DNA of 64,000 bases from Macrococcoides animalis (GTDB lineage Bacteria; Bacillota; Bacilli; Staphylococcales; Staphylococcaceae). Position numbers and translations under genes: made by a program. Positions 40,234 to 49,812 of the stretch are shown here, piece after piece. The notes below the pieces were generated by a model that did no database searches, was not told the origin of the DNA, and saw nothing but the letters and a program-made list of their open reading frames with translations. Location of the stretch: the NCBI RefSeq assembly GCF_047425875.1, contig NZ_CP179727.1, forward strand, positions 1,302,001-1,366,000, in the 5' to 3' direction. Each line of letters opens with the position of its first letter. The stretch's first letter is position 1.

Positions 40234-41403
40234 ATGAATAAAATTACAGTAGTCGGTTTAGGGAACTACGGTTTAGATGAATTGCCCTTTGGAATATATC
40301 GCTTCTTAAATAAAGCGGATAAAGTATATGTCAGAACGTTAAGTCATCCAGTTGTTGAAGATTTAGAAGAAATAGAATGGATTAGCTTTGATGAAGTATA
40401 TGAAGCAAACGATAGCTTCAGTAATGTGTATGAAGAGATTGTCAGTCGTTTGAAAAAATTATCAGAGACAGAAGACATTATTTATGCTGTCCCTGGTCAT
40501 CCGATGGTAGCGGAATCAACGACAGAATTATTGCTGGCAGATAAAGATTTAGAAGTGGAAATCTTGGGCGGCAAAAGCTTTATTGATGACTTGTTTCAAG
40601 CCGTTCAGTTTGATCCGAACAATGGCTTCCAAATGCTTGATGGGACATTGCTAAACAAAGCGTCAATTAATCCACGTAACGGCTTAATTATTACGCAAGT
40701 GTATGATCAATTAATCGCGAGTGATGTGAAAGTATCGCTATTAGATATTTATCCTGCAGAACACAAAGTAGCAATTGTTACTGGTGCGCGTGGAGAAAAT
40801 GCAGATGTCAGTTGGCACGCGTTACACGAAATGGATCATGACTTTGCATTATCAAATTTGACGTCGTTATTCGTTCCGCCATTAAGTGAAGATAATCTCT
40901 CTGGTGAATTTGAATATTTCACAGAAGTGATGGATACCTTAGTCGGTGAAAACGGTTGTCCATGGGATAAAGCGCAAACGCATCAAAGTTTGAAGCGTTA
41001 TTTAATAGAAGAATCATATGAATTATTTGAGGCAATTGATAACGATGATATTGACCATATGATTGAAGAATTAGGTGACATTTTATTGCAAGTGGTGTTT
41101 CATGCAGCCATTGCGAAGAAAGATTATCTATTTGATACGCGTGAAGTGGTGAAGAGTATAACAGATAAGATGATTCGTCGTCATCCGCATGTGTTTGGAG
41201 ATGAATCTATTTCAACCGTTGAAGAACTGCATACAGTATGGAATGATGCGAAAGCAAAAGAAGGCAAAGCAGAAAGAACAGTAAAGCAAGAGAAAATTTT
41301 TGCAGATATTTGCTTAAAGATATATGATTTGAATAAATCTCAAAGTATGCCTTTAGAAGATGCTTTGAAAGAAATAGTAGGTGAAATGAATGAGACTCGA
41401 TAA
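40234..41403 (+). CDS. YabN: tetrapyrrole-methylase-like domain fused to MazG pyrophosphohydrolase
   Basis: The N-terminal part (about 1-215) has the tetrapyrrole methylase fold (ITVVGLGNYGLDELPFGIYR, YAVPGHPMVAEST). The C-terminal part (about 225-385) is a MazG NTP pyrophosphohydrolase with NGCPWDKAQTHQSLKRYLIE and EExxE-type metal ligands (EESYELFEAI, EELGDILLQVVFHA). The fusion is usual in Firmicutes. MazG would clean up aberrant nucleotides; the role of the methylase-like half is unknown. It overlaps rqcP by 14 bases. Confidence 0.92.
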   Translation: MNKITVVGLGNYGLDELPFGIYRFLNKADKVYVRTLSHPVVEDLEEIEWISFDEVYEANDSFSNVYEEIVSRLKKLSETEDIIYAVPGHPMVAESTTELLLADKDLEVEILGGKSFIDDLFQAVQFDPNNGFQMLDGTLLNKASINPRNGLIITQVYDQLIASDVKVSLLDIYPAEHKVAIVTGARGENADVSWHALHEMDHDFALSNLTSLFVPPLSEDNLSGEFEYFTEVMDTLVGENGCPWDKAQTHQSLKRYLIEESYELFEAIDNDDIDHMIEELGDILLQVVFHAAIAKKDYLFDTREVVKSITDKMIRRHPHVFGDESISTVEELHTVWNDAKAKEGKAERTVKQEKIFADICLKIYDLNKSQSMPLEDALKEIVGEMNETR

Positions 41404-41659
41404 ATATTTAAAGGTGTCACGCTTAATTAAACGTCGAACATTAGCAAAAGAAGTAAGTGATCAAGGAAGAATTAAGATTAATGGCAATGTCGCAAAAGCA
41501 TCAAGTACTGTGGCAGTAGAAGATGAGTTAGAAATCAGACTAGGACAACGAATTATTACAGTGGTTGTAACGGACTTAAAAGAACATGCAACAAAAGACA
41601 ACGCTAAAGGTATGTTTGAAGTAAAAAAAGAAGAAAAAATCGAACAGCTTTTTGATTAG
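41390..41659 (+). CDS. rqcP: RNA-binding S4 domain protein RqcP (YabO)
   Basis: The 89-residue protein is one S4 domain (MRLDKYLKVSRLIKRRTLAKEVSDQGRIKING), like Hsp15. In Bacillus RqcP binds obstructed 50S subunits and works with RqcH to add alanine tails to stalled chains. It overlaps the end of yabN and is followed closely by divIC. The pth gene upstream acts on related peptidyl-tRNA substrates. Confidence 0.93.
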   Translation: MRLDKYLKVSRLIKRRTLAKEVSDQGRIKINGNVAKASSTVAVEDELEIRLGQRIITVVVTDLKEHATKDNAKGMFEVKKEEKIEQLFD

Positions 41660-41670
41660 AGGTGTATCGC

Positions 41671-42054
41671 ATGGCTAAAAAAATACGTACAATTGAAAAT
41701 GAGTACACGAAGGAGCAAGCCAAAAAACACCGCGTTAATATTAAAAGCAGTAATATTGTAAGGAAGCGTATGGCGGTATTTGGCGGTATTTTACTGGCTA
41801 TTCTTTTATTTTTAACAGTGTTACTCTTATTTCAAATGAATACGAATAGAGAACTTAAACAAGAACAAGCGAGTCAAGCTGTAGAATTAGAGAAATTAAA
41901 AGATAAAGAAATCGCATTAAAAGAGCGGTTGAAACAATTGAATAGTAAAGAATACATCGAAAAAATTGCGCGCAGTGAATATTTCTTAAGCAATGATGGG
42001 GAAGTTATTTTTAAGATTCCTGAAAAAGATAAAAAGAAAGACTTAACAGAATAA
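41671..42054 (+). CDS. divIC: cell division protein DivIC / FtsB-like septum initiator
   Basis: The 127-residue bitopic protein has a basic cytoplasmic N terminus, one transmembrane helix (about 32-54) and an extracellular coiled coil (about 58-95) rich in Leu, Lys and Glu, followed by a short domain with YIEKIARSEYFL. It joins FtsL and DivIB in the divisome. The ATG at 41671 is six bases after AGAGGTG; a GTG nine bases upstream overlaps that site. Confidence 0.92.
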   Translation: MAKKIRTIENEYTKEQAKKHRVNIKSSNIVRKRMAVFGGILLAILLFLTVLLLFQMNTNRELKQEQASQAVELEKLKDKEIALKERLKQLNSKEYIEKIARSEYFLSNDGEVIFKIPEKDKKKDLTE

Positions 42055-42086
42055 GTCAGAGTTCGCAGATAATTAGATTTATCAAG

Positions 42087-42115
42087 TTGTAAAATGAGGG
42101 AATCAAGCATATAAT
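42087..42115 (+). promoter_or_regulatory. promoter before the S1-domain gene
   Basis: TTGTAA (42087-42092) and TATAAT (42110-42115) are 17 bases apart, 43 bases before the start codon. Confidence 0.7.
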
Positions 42116-42157
42116 GATATATTATGAAGAATTATATCGGGAGGATTTATTAAGCTT

Positions 42158-42544
42158 ATGGCAATTGAAGTTGGAAACAAATTAAAAGGTAAAGTTACAG
42201 GCATTAAAAATTTCGGTGCATTCGTTGAGTTACCTGAAGGCAAGAGTGGATTAGTTCACATTAGTGAAGTAGCAGATAGTTATGTTGAAAACATTGCTGA
42301 ACACTTAAAAGTTGGCGACGAAGTAGAAGTTAAAGTATTAACGATTGGCGATGACGGTAAAATTAGTCTTTCTATTAAGAAAGCAAAAGAGCGTCCAAGA
42401 AAGCCAGCACCACCAAAAGTCGAGAAAAAACCAGAAGACTTTGAAAAGAAATTATCTAATTTCTTAAAAGACAGTGAAGATCGACTAACTTCAATTAAAC
42501 GTCAAACAGAGTCACGTCGTGGCGGTAGAGGATCTAAACGTTAA
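42158..42544 (+). CDS. S1 RNA-binding domain protein (YabR-like)
   Basis: Residues 1-75 are an S1 domain (GNKLKGKVTGIKNFGAFVELPEGKSGLVHISEVADSYVE in pieces), and the basic C-terminal tail ends RRGGRGSKR. It belongs to the YabR/general stress protein 13 family, which associates with 30S ribosomes. It has 128 residues and its own promoter, with GGGAGG before the ATG. Confidence 0.9.
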   Translation: MAIEVGNKLKGKVTGIKNFGAFVELPEGKSGLVHISEVADSYVENIAEHLKVGDEVEVKVLTIGDDGKISLSIKKAKERPRKPAPPKVEKKPEDFEKKLSNFLKDSEDRLTSIKRQTESRRGGRGSKR

Positions 42545-42615
42545 TAACGTGTGTCATATAAATCAAGAGCTAGGGGTAATCCCTATGCTCTTCTTTTGTT
42601 AAGGAGGTTATGAGG

Positions 42616-43839
42616 TTGAATATACTTTGGAATAGAACGGACACCATCGCTATTGCTGTATCTGGTGGTATTGATAGCATGGTGTTGTTAGATAAAGTGA
42701 GGCGAACTGGGTGTTACAATAAACTTTATGTCTTGCACGTAAACCATCAATTGCGAGATGCTTCTGTAGAAGAATTGACGATGATTACTAATTACTGTAA
42801 TGAACATAATATTGAATTGGTTGTACATACTATTCCTAAAGGTTATTTTGACCTCACCAAAAGTATTCAAAATGAAGCACGTGTCGTGAGGTATCAATTT
42901 TTTGAAACAGTGATACATGAACGCGGCATCAATTATTTACTTACAGCGCATCATCTAGACGACCAAACAGAAACAATTTTGTTTCGACTTTTAACAAATC
43001 GCTATCATTACCAACCGATAGATATATTATCAGTGGATTATAGAGATAGTTATAAAATAGTGCGACCACTTTTAGATGAAAGTAAAAGTGACTTAATAGA
43101 CTACGCTAAAGTACATAATGTACCATTTATGACAGATGAATCGAATTTGGAGAATAAATATTTACGCAATTTTATTCGCAATAATGTATTTACTGTGTTA
43201 GAACAGTCTTCATTGAATAAATACAACTTATTACACTTAGCAGATTATATGCGTGATGCGGACGCACTTGTGATGGAACGTGTGTCAATATTTAATACAG
43301 CTATTGAATCAAATGTAGTATCGCGTGTCGCGCTTACACGTGAAAATCGACTAGTTGCCGAGCGAGTTATTGTATTACTTATACAAAAGTATGCGCATGT
43401 TTATTCGGTGAGCCATAAATTGATTGAAGAAATAATACGTGTGTCACAAAGTGATGCTACGCATGCATCATTTGAAGTAACTCCAGGTTGGCATATTCAA
43501 ATTGCTTATGATAAATTGATAGTACGAAATAAAAATGAAAAGATTGATGAGTATATAGAAGTAACTTTACCCGGGAAATATTATTTTAATGACTATGTTA
43601 TAGATGTAAAGTATGTTTTTGAACCCATCACGATACGCACTAGAAAAGATGGTGATGTCATAGAAATAAATGGCGGTCATCAAAAAATTTCTCGTATAAT
43701 GAAGGATTTTAAAGTACCAATCTATGAACGATCGAAAATACCACTCGTTTGTGTTGGAAAGCAAGTCATTGCCGTTGGAAATTATAAATATAATCATCAT
43801 CCATTCAATAAAGATATTATTATTACAAAGGAGAATTAA
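42616..43839 (+). CDS. tilS: tRNA(Ile)-lysidine synthetase
   Basis: TilS converts C34 of the tRNA-Ile CAU anticodon to lysidine, which is essential. The PP-loop SGGIDSM and the ligase motif HHLDDQTET are intact, and the C-terminal substrate-binding domain is present. AAGGAGG (42601-42607) is eight bases before TTG at 42616 but only two before ATG at 42610, so I prefer the TTG start (407 residues); the ATG adds two residues. The tilS-hpt-ftsH order is conserved. Confidence 0.93.
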   Translation: MNILWNRTDTIAIAVSGGIDSMVLLDKVRRTGCYNKLYVLHVNHQLRDASVEELTMITNYCNEHNIELVVHTIPKGYFDLTKSIQNEARVVRYQFFETVIHERGINYLLTAHHLDDQTETILFRLLTNRYHYQPIDILSVDYRDSYKIVRPLLDESKSDLIDYAKVHNVPFMTDESNLENKYLRNFIRNNVFTVLEQSSLNKYNLLHLADYMRDADALVMERVSIFNTAIESNVVSRVALTRENRLVAERVIVLLIQKYAHVYSVSHKLIEEIIRVSQSDATHASFEVTPGWHIQIAYDKLIVRNKNEKIDEYIEVTLPGKYYFNDYVIDVKYVFEPITIRTRKDGDVIEINGGHQKISRIMKDFKVPIYERSKIPLVCVGKQVIAVGNYKYNHHPFNKDIIITKEN

Positions 43840-43842
43840 ACA

Positions 43843-44382
43843 ATGCATAACGATATTGAGAGTATTGTATTAACGAAAGAACAAATTGAAGCTTCATGTG
43901 AGCGTTTAGGGCAAGAAATTACTAAAGACTATGAAGGTAAGTTACCTTTATGTATCGGTATTTTAAAAGGGTCAATTTTATTTATGGCAGACTTGATCAA
44001 ACATATTGATACGCATTTAGAAATTGAATTCATGGATGTATCTTCATATCATGGTGGGACTGAATCAACTGGAGAAGTTAAAATCTTAAAGGATTTAGAC
44101 GTATCAGTAGAAGGACGTGATATCATTATTATCGAAGATATCTTAGAAACGGGTACTACGTTAAATGCGATAGTGGATTTATTAAAATATCGTAAAGCGA
44201 AATCAATTGAAATTGTTACATTATTAGATAAACCGATGCGTCGTAAGGTCGATATTGAAGCAAAATATGTGGGTGAAAAGATTCCGGATGATTTTGTTGT
44301 CGGGTATGGATTAGATTACCAAGAAAAATATCGTAACTTACCGTACATTGGTTTATTAAAAGAAGAAGTTTATACTAAATAG
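43843..44382 (+). CDS. hpt: hypoxanthine-guanine phosphoribosyltransferase
   Basis: Hpt salvages hypoxanthine and guanine with PRPP. The PRPP loop IIIEDILETGTTL and the flexible-loop and base-binding segments (SSYHGGTESTGEV, YVGEKIPDDFVVGYGLDY) are intact. It has 179 residues and lies three bases after tilS, with AAGGAG as ribosome site. In Bacillus and Listeria Hpt and TilS also act together on ftsH expression; whether this holds here is unknown. Confidence 0.95.
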   Translation: MHNDIESIVLTKEQIEASCERLGQEITKDYEGKLPLCIGILKGSILFMADLIKHIDTHLEIEFMDVSSYHGGTESTGEVKILKDLDVSVEGRDIIIIEDILETGTTLNAIVDLLKYRKAKSIEIVTLLDKPMRRKVDIEAKYVGEKIPDDFVVGYGLDYQEKYRNLPYIGLLKEEVYTK

Positions 44383-44506
44383 TGAATTATCGTACTCAAA
44401 TAAAATAAAATTTGTGAAAAATGTTTGAGTTCAATTAGTAGATTGAATATCATTTAGTGTGTTAAAATTTTTGTTAGCTTTACAAATAGGTAGGAGGACA
44501 ACGTGA

Positions 44507-46582
44507 ATGCAAAAAGCCTTTCGTAGTATATTGATGGTTACACTAATAGGTATCGTCTTATTCGGTGTGTTTTCAATGATAAATGGCACAGGTTCGATGC
44601 CAAAACAGATGACATACACGAAACTCATGTCACAGTTGGAAAAAGGTAAGATTGAAGAAATGACTATCCAACCTGGACAAGATGTATATTTAGTCAAGGG
44701 GAAATTAAAAGGTGCTGAGCCAAATGAAACATTTACTTCAGTACTGATGTATAACAACCAAAATGATTTAGAGAAAATTACTAAAATTGCCGAAGAGCAA
44801 GAAGGTGATTTGAAGTTTGATATAAAGCCAGCTGATAAAGAAAATGTATTTTTAGGTATGCTAAGTACGTTAATTCCATTATTATTGTTAGCATTTGTCT
44901 TTATTTTCTTCCTATCTCAGTCACAAGGCGGTGGCGGTGGCGGCCGTGTTATGAACTTTGGTAAATCTAAAGCAAAACTTTATGATGATAAAAAGAAAAA
45001 AGTTCGATTTAATGATGTAGCCGGAGCGGATGAAGAAAAAGCCGAGTTAATTGAAATTGTAGATTTCTTAAAAGATAATCGTAAATTTATTAAAATGGGT
45101 GCGCGTATACCTAAAGGAGTTCTTTTAGTAGGACCTCCAGGTACAGGTAAAACGTTAATTGCACGTGCCGTTGCAGGAGAAGCGGGTGTACCGTTCTTCT
45201 CAATCAGTGGTTCTGACTTCGTAGAAATGTTCGTCGGCGTCGGTGCCAGTCGTGTACGTGATTTATTCGAGAACGCCAAGAAAAATGCACCTTGTATCAT
45301 TTTTATCGATGAAATTGATGCAGTTGGACGTCAACGTGGTGCTGGTGTTGGTGGTGGTCACGATGAGCGTGAGCAAACGCTAAACCAATTACTTGTTGAG
45401 ATGGATGGATTCGGAGAAAACGAAGGTATTATTATGATTGCAGCAACAAATAGACCGGATATTTTAGATCCAGCGTTACTTCGTCCGGGTCGATTTGACC
45501 GTCAAATTCAAGTAGGGGCACCTGATGTTAAAGGTCGTGAGGCTGTACTTAAAGTGCATTCTCGTAACAAGCCACTTGATGAAACAGTTGATTTAAAAGC
45601 ATTAAGTCAACGTACACCTGGTTTCAGTGGTGCGGATTTAGAGAATTTATTAAACGAAGCAGCCTTAGTAGCTGCACGTCAAGGTAAGACAAAGATTGAT
45701 ATGCGTGATATTGATGAGGCGACAGATCGTGTTATTGCAGGTCCGGCGAAGAAATCACGTGTTATTTCTGATAAAGAAAGAAATATCGTTGCATGGCACG
45801 AAGCAGGGCACACAATTATCGGTTGTGTGTTAGATGAAGCAGAAATGGTACATAAAGTTACAATTGTGCCACGTGGACAAGCTGGTGGTTATGCAATGAT
45901 GTTACCGAAACAAGATCGTTACTTCATGACAAAACCTGAATTATTAGATAAGATTGTTGGATTATTAGGTGGACGTGTGGCTGAAGAAATAACTTTCGGT
46001 GAAGTTTCGACTGGCGCTCACAACGACTTCCAGCGTGCAACAGGTATCGCACGTAAGATGGTCACTGAATATGGTATGAGTGATAAACTTGGGCCTCTAC
46101 AATTTGGTCACACCCAAGGTGAGGTATTCTTAGGACGTGACATGGGTCACGAACCAAATTATTCAGATCAAATCGCATATGAAATTGATTTAGAAGTTCA
46201 ACGAATTATTAAAGAGAGCTATGCAAGATGTAAAGAAATTCTTCTTAAACATCAAGACAAGCTTGATTTAATTGCAAAGACATTATTAACTGAGGAAACT
46301 TTAGTAGCAAATCAAATCAACAGTTTATTCGTTGATGGTACATTACCAGAAGTGAGTTATGATGATTCACATTTATACCACATGAAAGAAAAAGAAGTGG
46401 TTGCAGATAACGCAGATGATTCACGTGTTACAGTTAAAGATGTAGATGATGAAGATTCAAATGATGCAGGTTCTTCTTATGAAGAAGTGAAGGAACAATT
46501 AGAAAATCCTGATGCACCAGTTGAAGATTCAAAGCCTGAAGCAGCACCAAATGTGGATAAATTAGATAAAGATAAGTTTTAA
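44507..46582 (+). CDS. ftsH: ATP-dependent membrane zinc metalloprotease FtsH
   Basis: FtsH degrades damaged membrane proteins and some regulators. Two transmembrane helices (about 5-25 and 120-143) flank an extracytoplasmic domain; then follow the AAA domain with Walker A GPPGTGKT (209-216) and the protease site HEAGH (431-435). The C-terminal tail from about 635 is acidic and low in complexity. The length is 691 residues. AGGAGG precedes the ATG. Confidence 0.96.
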   Translation: MQKAFRSILMVTLIGIVLFGVFSMINGTGSMPKQMTYTKLMSQLEKGKIEEMTIQPGQDVYLVKGKLKGAEPNETFTSVLMYNNQNDLEKITKIAEEQEGDLKFDIKPADKENVFLGMLSTLIPLLLLAFVFIFFLSQSQGGGGGGRVMNFGKSKAKLYDDKKKKVRFNDVAGADEEKAELIEIVDFLKDNRKFIKMGARIPKGVLLVGPPGTGKTLIARAVAGEAGVPFFSISGSDFVEMFVGVGASRVRDLFENAKKNAPCIIFIDEIDAVGRQRGAGVGGGHDEREQTLNQLLVEMDGFGENEGIIMIAATNRPDILDPALLRPGRFDRQIQVGAPDVKGREAVLKVHSRNKPLDETVDLKALSQRTPGFSGADLENLLNEAALVAARQGKTKIDMRDIDEATDRVIAGPAKKSRVISDKERNIVAWHEAGHTIIGCVLDEAEMVHKVTIVPRGQAGGYAMMLPKQDRYFMTKPELLDKIVGLLGGRVAEEITFGEVSTGAHNDFQRATGIARKMVTEYGMSDKLGPLQFGHTQGEVFLGRDMGHEPNYSDQIAYEIDLEVQRIIKESYARCKEILLKHQDKLDLIAKTLLTEETLVANQINSLFVDGTLPEVSYDDSHLYHMKEKEVVADNADDSRVTVKDVDDEDSNDAGSSYEEVKEQLENPDAPVEDSKPEAAPNVDKLDKDKF

Positions 46583-46627
46583 TATAATAAGGTTGATGAG
46601 GAACTATCCGAATCTGCCGTTAATAAT

Positions 46628-46668
46628 GAGGTTGGAATGAAGCGTTGCTTCTTTTCCGCCTCTTTTTA
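46628..46668 (+). terminator. terminator between ftsH and hslO
   Basis: An imperfect long stem (GAGG...GAAGC / GCTTC...CCTC, loop GTT) runs into TTTTT. Confidence 0.7.
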
Positions 46669-46682
46669 AAAGGAGAAAAATA

Positions 46683-47555
46683 ATGTCAAAAGATTACTTA
46701 GTGAGAGCATTAGCATTTAATGACGAAGTGCGTGCGTTTAGTGTACGTACAACGAATTTAGTAGAAACAGCACGTGAAAAGCATGACACATGGCGCGTAG
46801 GTACTGCAGCTCTTGGTCGTACATTAACAGTTGGTACAATGATGGGTGCAATGCTTAAAAATGAGGAAAAATTAACAATCACTATTAATGGTGGAGGTCC
46901 TTTGGGGCAAATCGTAGTTGATGCGAATGCCAAAGGGAAGGTCCGTGGCTACGTTCAAAATCCACATGTACAAGTTGAGTCAATTCGTCCAGGAAAAATG
47001 GATGTTGGTGAAGCCGTTGGACGTAATGGTTATATAAATGTTGTTAAAGATATTGGAATGCGTGATTACTTTACGGGATCAACGGAAATTCATAACGGTG
47101 AAATCGCAGAAGACTTCGCATATTATTTTGCTACAAGCGAACAAGTACCAGCAGCTGTTGGCTTAGGCGTATTATGTACACCTGAGGAGAAAACACAAGC
47201 GGCAGGAGGTTTTATTATTCAATTGCTTCCATTTGCAAGTGAAGAAACGATTTCTTTTTTAGAAAAACGTATTAACGACATGGAGCCGATTTCTAATTTA
47301 ATTAATAAAGGTTTGTCACCGGAACAAATTTTAGAAGAGATTTTAGGAGAAGATAATATTCGTATTATTGATTCGATGCCTATTGAATTTAAATGTAACT
47401 GTGGAAAAGAGAAGTTCTTAACTGCAATTAAAGGATTAGGTGAAGCTGAAGTAGAATCGATGATTAAAGAAGATGGTGGCGCAGAAGTAGAGTGTCACTT
47501 CTGTCGTGAGAAATATAACTTTACGCCTGATGAATTGCGTGACATTATCGCCTAA
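46683..47555 (+). CDS. hslO: redox-regulated holdase chaperone Hsp33
   Basis: Hsp33 is activated by oxidation, when its C-terminal zinc site forms disulfides. The four zinc cysteines are present as CNC (238, 240) and CHFC (271, 274). The 290-residue length is usual. It has an AAAGGAG ribosome site directly after a terminator, and is followed by cysK, as in B. subtilis and staphylococci. Confidence 0.95.
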   Translation: MSKDYLVRALAFNDEVRAFSVRTTNLVETAREKHDTWRVGTAALGRTLTVGTMMGAMLKNEEKLTITINGGGPLGQIVVDANAKGKVRGYVQNPHVQVESIRPGKMDVGEAVGRNGYINVVKDIGMRDYFTGSTEIHNGEIAEDFAYYFATSEQVPAAVGLGVLCTPEEKTQAAGGFIIQLLPFASEETISFLEKRINDMEPISNLINKGLSPEQILEEILGEDNIRIIDSMPIEFKCNCGKEKFLTAIKGLGEAEVESMIKEDGGAEVECHFCREKYNFTPDELRDIIA

Positions 47556-47643
47556 ACTAATTATTTTTATTTGAGAGCTAAGTTTGTTATACTTATCCCG
47601 ATAAAAAGAGTAAGAATAATTTTACAATTCGGAGGAAAATGAT

Positions 47644-48576
47644 ATGTCAATAAGAGTAGAACGCGTTACAGATTTAATAGGGAACACACCATTAGTGAAG
47701 TTAAACAATATAGTACCAAAAGGTGCTGCGGATGTTTACGTTAAATTAGAATATCAAAACCCAGGTAGTTCAGTAAAAGACAGAATCGCATTAGCGATGA
47801 TTGAAACAGCAGAAAAAGAAGGAATCATAAAACCAGGAGACAATATTGTAGAACCGACTTCGGGTAACACAGGTATCGGTTTAGCAATGGTTGCAGCTGC
47901 AAAGGGATATAAAGCAACTTTAGTTATGCCAGATACGATGAGTCAAGAACGTCGAACTTTATTAAAAGCGTACGGAGCATCATTAGTATTAACGCCAGGT
48001 GCTGAAGGTATGAAAGGTGCGATTGAGAAAGCAAACCAATTAAAAGATGAGCATGGTTACTTTATGCCGCAACAATTCGAGAATATGTCTAATCCTGAAG
48101 TGCATAAACTAACGACTGGACCAGAAATCATAAAAGCAATGGAAGGTTTATCAATTGATGCATTCATTTCAGGAGTTGGTACAGGCGGTACATTATCTGG
48201 AGCAGGTGCTGTATTAAAAGAACATAATTCTAACATCGAAATTATTGCTGTGGAACCGACAGATTCTTCTGTATTAAGTGGTGGACAACCAGGTCCACAT
48301 AAAATACAAGGTATTGGTGCAGGTTTCGTGCCTAAAACTTTGAATACAGATATTTATACAAGTATTGCGCAGATTACTAATGATGAAGCAATGGAAACGA
48401 GTCGCTTAGTAGCATGTGAAGAAGGTATTCTAGCAGGTATTTCATCTGGTGCAGCTATAAAAGCAGCAATTGATAAAGCTGTTGAATTAGGTAGTGGTAA
48501 AAATATAGTGGCAATTTTACCAAGTAATGGTGAGCGTTACTTATCTACACCATTATTTGCAAACTTACAAGACTAA
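47644..48576 (+). CDS. cysK: cysteine synthase A
   Basis: CysK makes cysteine from O-acetylserine and sulfide with PLP. The PLP lysine is K45 in NPGSSVKDR, and the phosphate-binding loops TSGNTGIG and GTGGT are present. The 310 residues fit CysK. GGAGG precedes the ATG. I looked for a clear CymR box in the 88-base upstream region and did not find one. Confidence 0.95.
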   Translation: MSIRVERVTDLIGNTPLVKLNNIVPKGAADVYVKLEYQNPGSSVKDRIALAMIETAEKEGIIKPGDNIVEPTSGNTGIGLAMVAAAKGYKATLVMPDTMSQERRTLLKAYGASLVLTPGAEGMKGAIEKANQLKDEHGYFMPQQFENMSNPEVHKLTTGPEIIKAMEGLSIDAFISGVGTGGTLSGAGAVLKEHNSNIEIIAVEPTDSSVLSGGQPGPHKIQGIGAGFVPKTLNTDIYTSIAQITNDEAMETSRLVACEEGILAGISSGAAIKAAIDKAVELGSGKNIVAILPSNGERYLSTPLFANLQD

Positions 48577-48588
48577 ATTTAAGGATTA

Positions 48589-48622
48589 AGGACCGGGACT
48601 TCAAGTCCTGGTCTTATTTTTA
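48589..48622 (+). terminator. terminator after cysK
   Basis: A perfect ten-base-pair stem (GACCGGGACT / AGTCCTGGTC) with loop TCA is followed by TTATTTTT. Confidence 0.85.
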
Positions 48623-48672
48623 TTACTGTAATTTTGTTATAATGAATCGAATATACTGTGGAGGTAAAATCG

Positions 48673-49461
48673 ATGAAACAAACTTTAATAATGGGAATTT
48701 TAAATGTGACGCCAGATTCATTTTCTGATGGTGGAAAATACGATACACTTGATAATGCAGTTGCACGTGTACATGAAATGATTGCACAAGGTGCACATAT
48801 TATTGACATTGGTGGATATTCAACACGTCCAGGATACAGTGAAATTTCAATAGAAGAAGAAATGGAGCGTATTGTGCCAGTTCTGCAGGCAATTAAAGAT
48901 GTAGATGCACGTATTTCTGTAGATACGTTTAGAAGTGAAGTCGCAGAGGCGGCACTAGCGAATGGAGCACACATTATTAATGATCAATGGGCAGGTAAGT
49001 ATGATTCGAATATTTTTAATGTCGTTAAAAAATATAATGCTGAAATAATATTAATGCATAATGCTAATGCTGAAATTCAAGGTGATGTAATGGAACACAT
49101 GGTAACGGATTTATGTACGCAAGCAGAATGTGCTAAAGCTGTAGGTATACCGCATGACAGTATTTGGATTGACCCAGGAATCGGTTTTGTAAAGTCGCGA
49201 ACGCAAGAAGTTGAAGTTATGCAACGCTTAGAAGAATTAGTTGTGCTAAATTATAAAGTGCTACTTGCGACGAGTCGTAAACGTATGGTGAAAGAGTTGT
49301 TAGGTGGAGAAACTTTACCAGAAGAACGTGATGAGGGGACACTTGCAACAACAGCAATTGGAATAAATGCAGGTGTCGATGGAGTTCGCGTACACAATGT
49401 ATTAATGAATGCCCGTTTTGCAAAAGTTATGGACCAATTAAAAGGAGAAGCCAATGGATAA
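48673..49461 (+). CDS. folP: dihydropteroate synthase
   Basis: FolP joins para-aminobenzoate to dihydropterin pyrophosphate and is the sulfonamide target. Signatures are ILNVTPDSFSDGG at the N terminus, IDIGGYSTRPGY and WIDPGIGFVKS. The start is the ATG at 48673; a GTG at 48658 contains the GGAGG site. The protein has 262 residues and overlaps folB by eight bases. TATAAT at 48638-48643 may be the -10 element of this fol operon. Confidence 0.95.
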   Translation: MKQTLIMGILNVTPDSFSDGGKYDTLDNAVARVHEMIAQGAHIIDIGGYSTRPGYSEISIEEEMERIVPVLQAIKDVDARISVDTFRSEVAEAALANGAHIINDQWAGKYDSNIFNVVKKYNAEIILMHNANAEIQGDVMEHMVTDLCTQAECAKAVGIPHDSIWIDPGIGFVKSRTQEVEVMQRLEELVVLNYKVLLATSRKRMVKELLGGETLPEERDEGTLATTAIGINAGVDGVRVHNVLMNARFAKVMDQLKGEANG

Positions 49462-49810
49462 AATATTTTTAAATGGAATGCAATTTTATGCGTACCATGG
49501 TGTATTTGAAGCGGAAAATCAAATTGGACAAATATTTGTAGTAGATATAGAGTTGGATGTTGATTTAAAGCAAGCCGGAGAAACGGACGAGCTCGAGCAT
49601 ACTGTGAATTACGGTTCAGTTTATGATGACATTAAGGCTGAAATGGCAATACAATCAAAATTATTAGAACATGTAGCTGAACGTATTGCAAAAATACTCT
49701 TCAGTCACTATAATCAGATAATGGCCTTAAAAGTCAAGATTACAAAAATGAATCCACCAATACCGGGTGTATACGATGGTGTGGGTATTATGATTCATAG
49801 AACGAGGTAG
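49454..49810 (+). CDS. folB: dihydroneopterin aldolase
   Basis: FolB splits dihydroneopterin to hydroxymethyl-dihydropterin and glycolaldehyde. The family sequence is visible in GMQFYAYHGVFEAENQIGQ, VNYGSVYD and KMNPPIPG. The 118 residues form one subunit of the octamer. It sits between folP and folK, with overlaps or gaps of only a few bases. Confidence 0.95.
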   Translation: MDKIFLNGMQFYAYHGVFEAENQIGQIFVVDIELDVDLKQAGETDELEHTVNYGSVYDDIKAEMAIQSKLLEHVAERIAKILFSHYNQIMALKVKITKMNPPIPGVYDGVGIMIHRTR

Positions 49811-49812
49811 TT

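Noticed and set aside
44383..44506. ACTCAAA / TTTGAGT arms before ftsH as a terminator
   Set aside because: The arms are short, the loop is long and no T-run follows.
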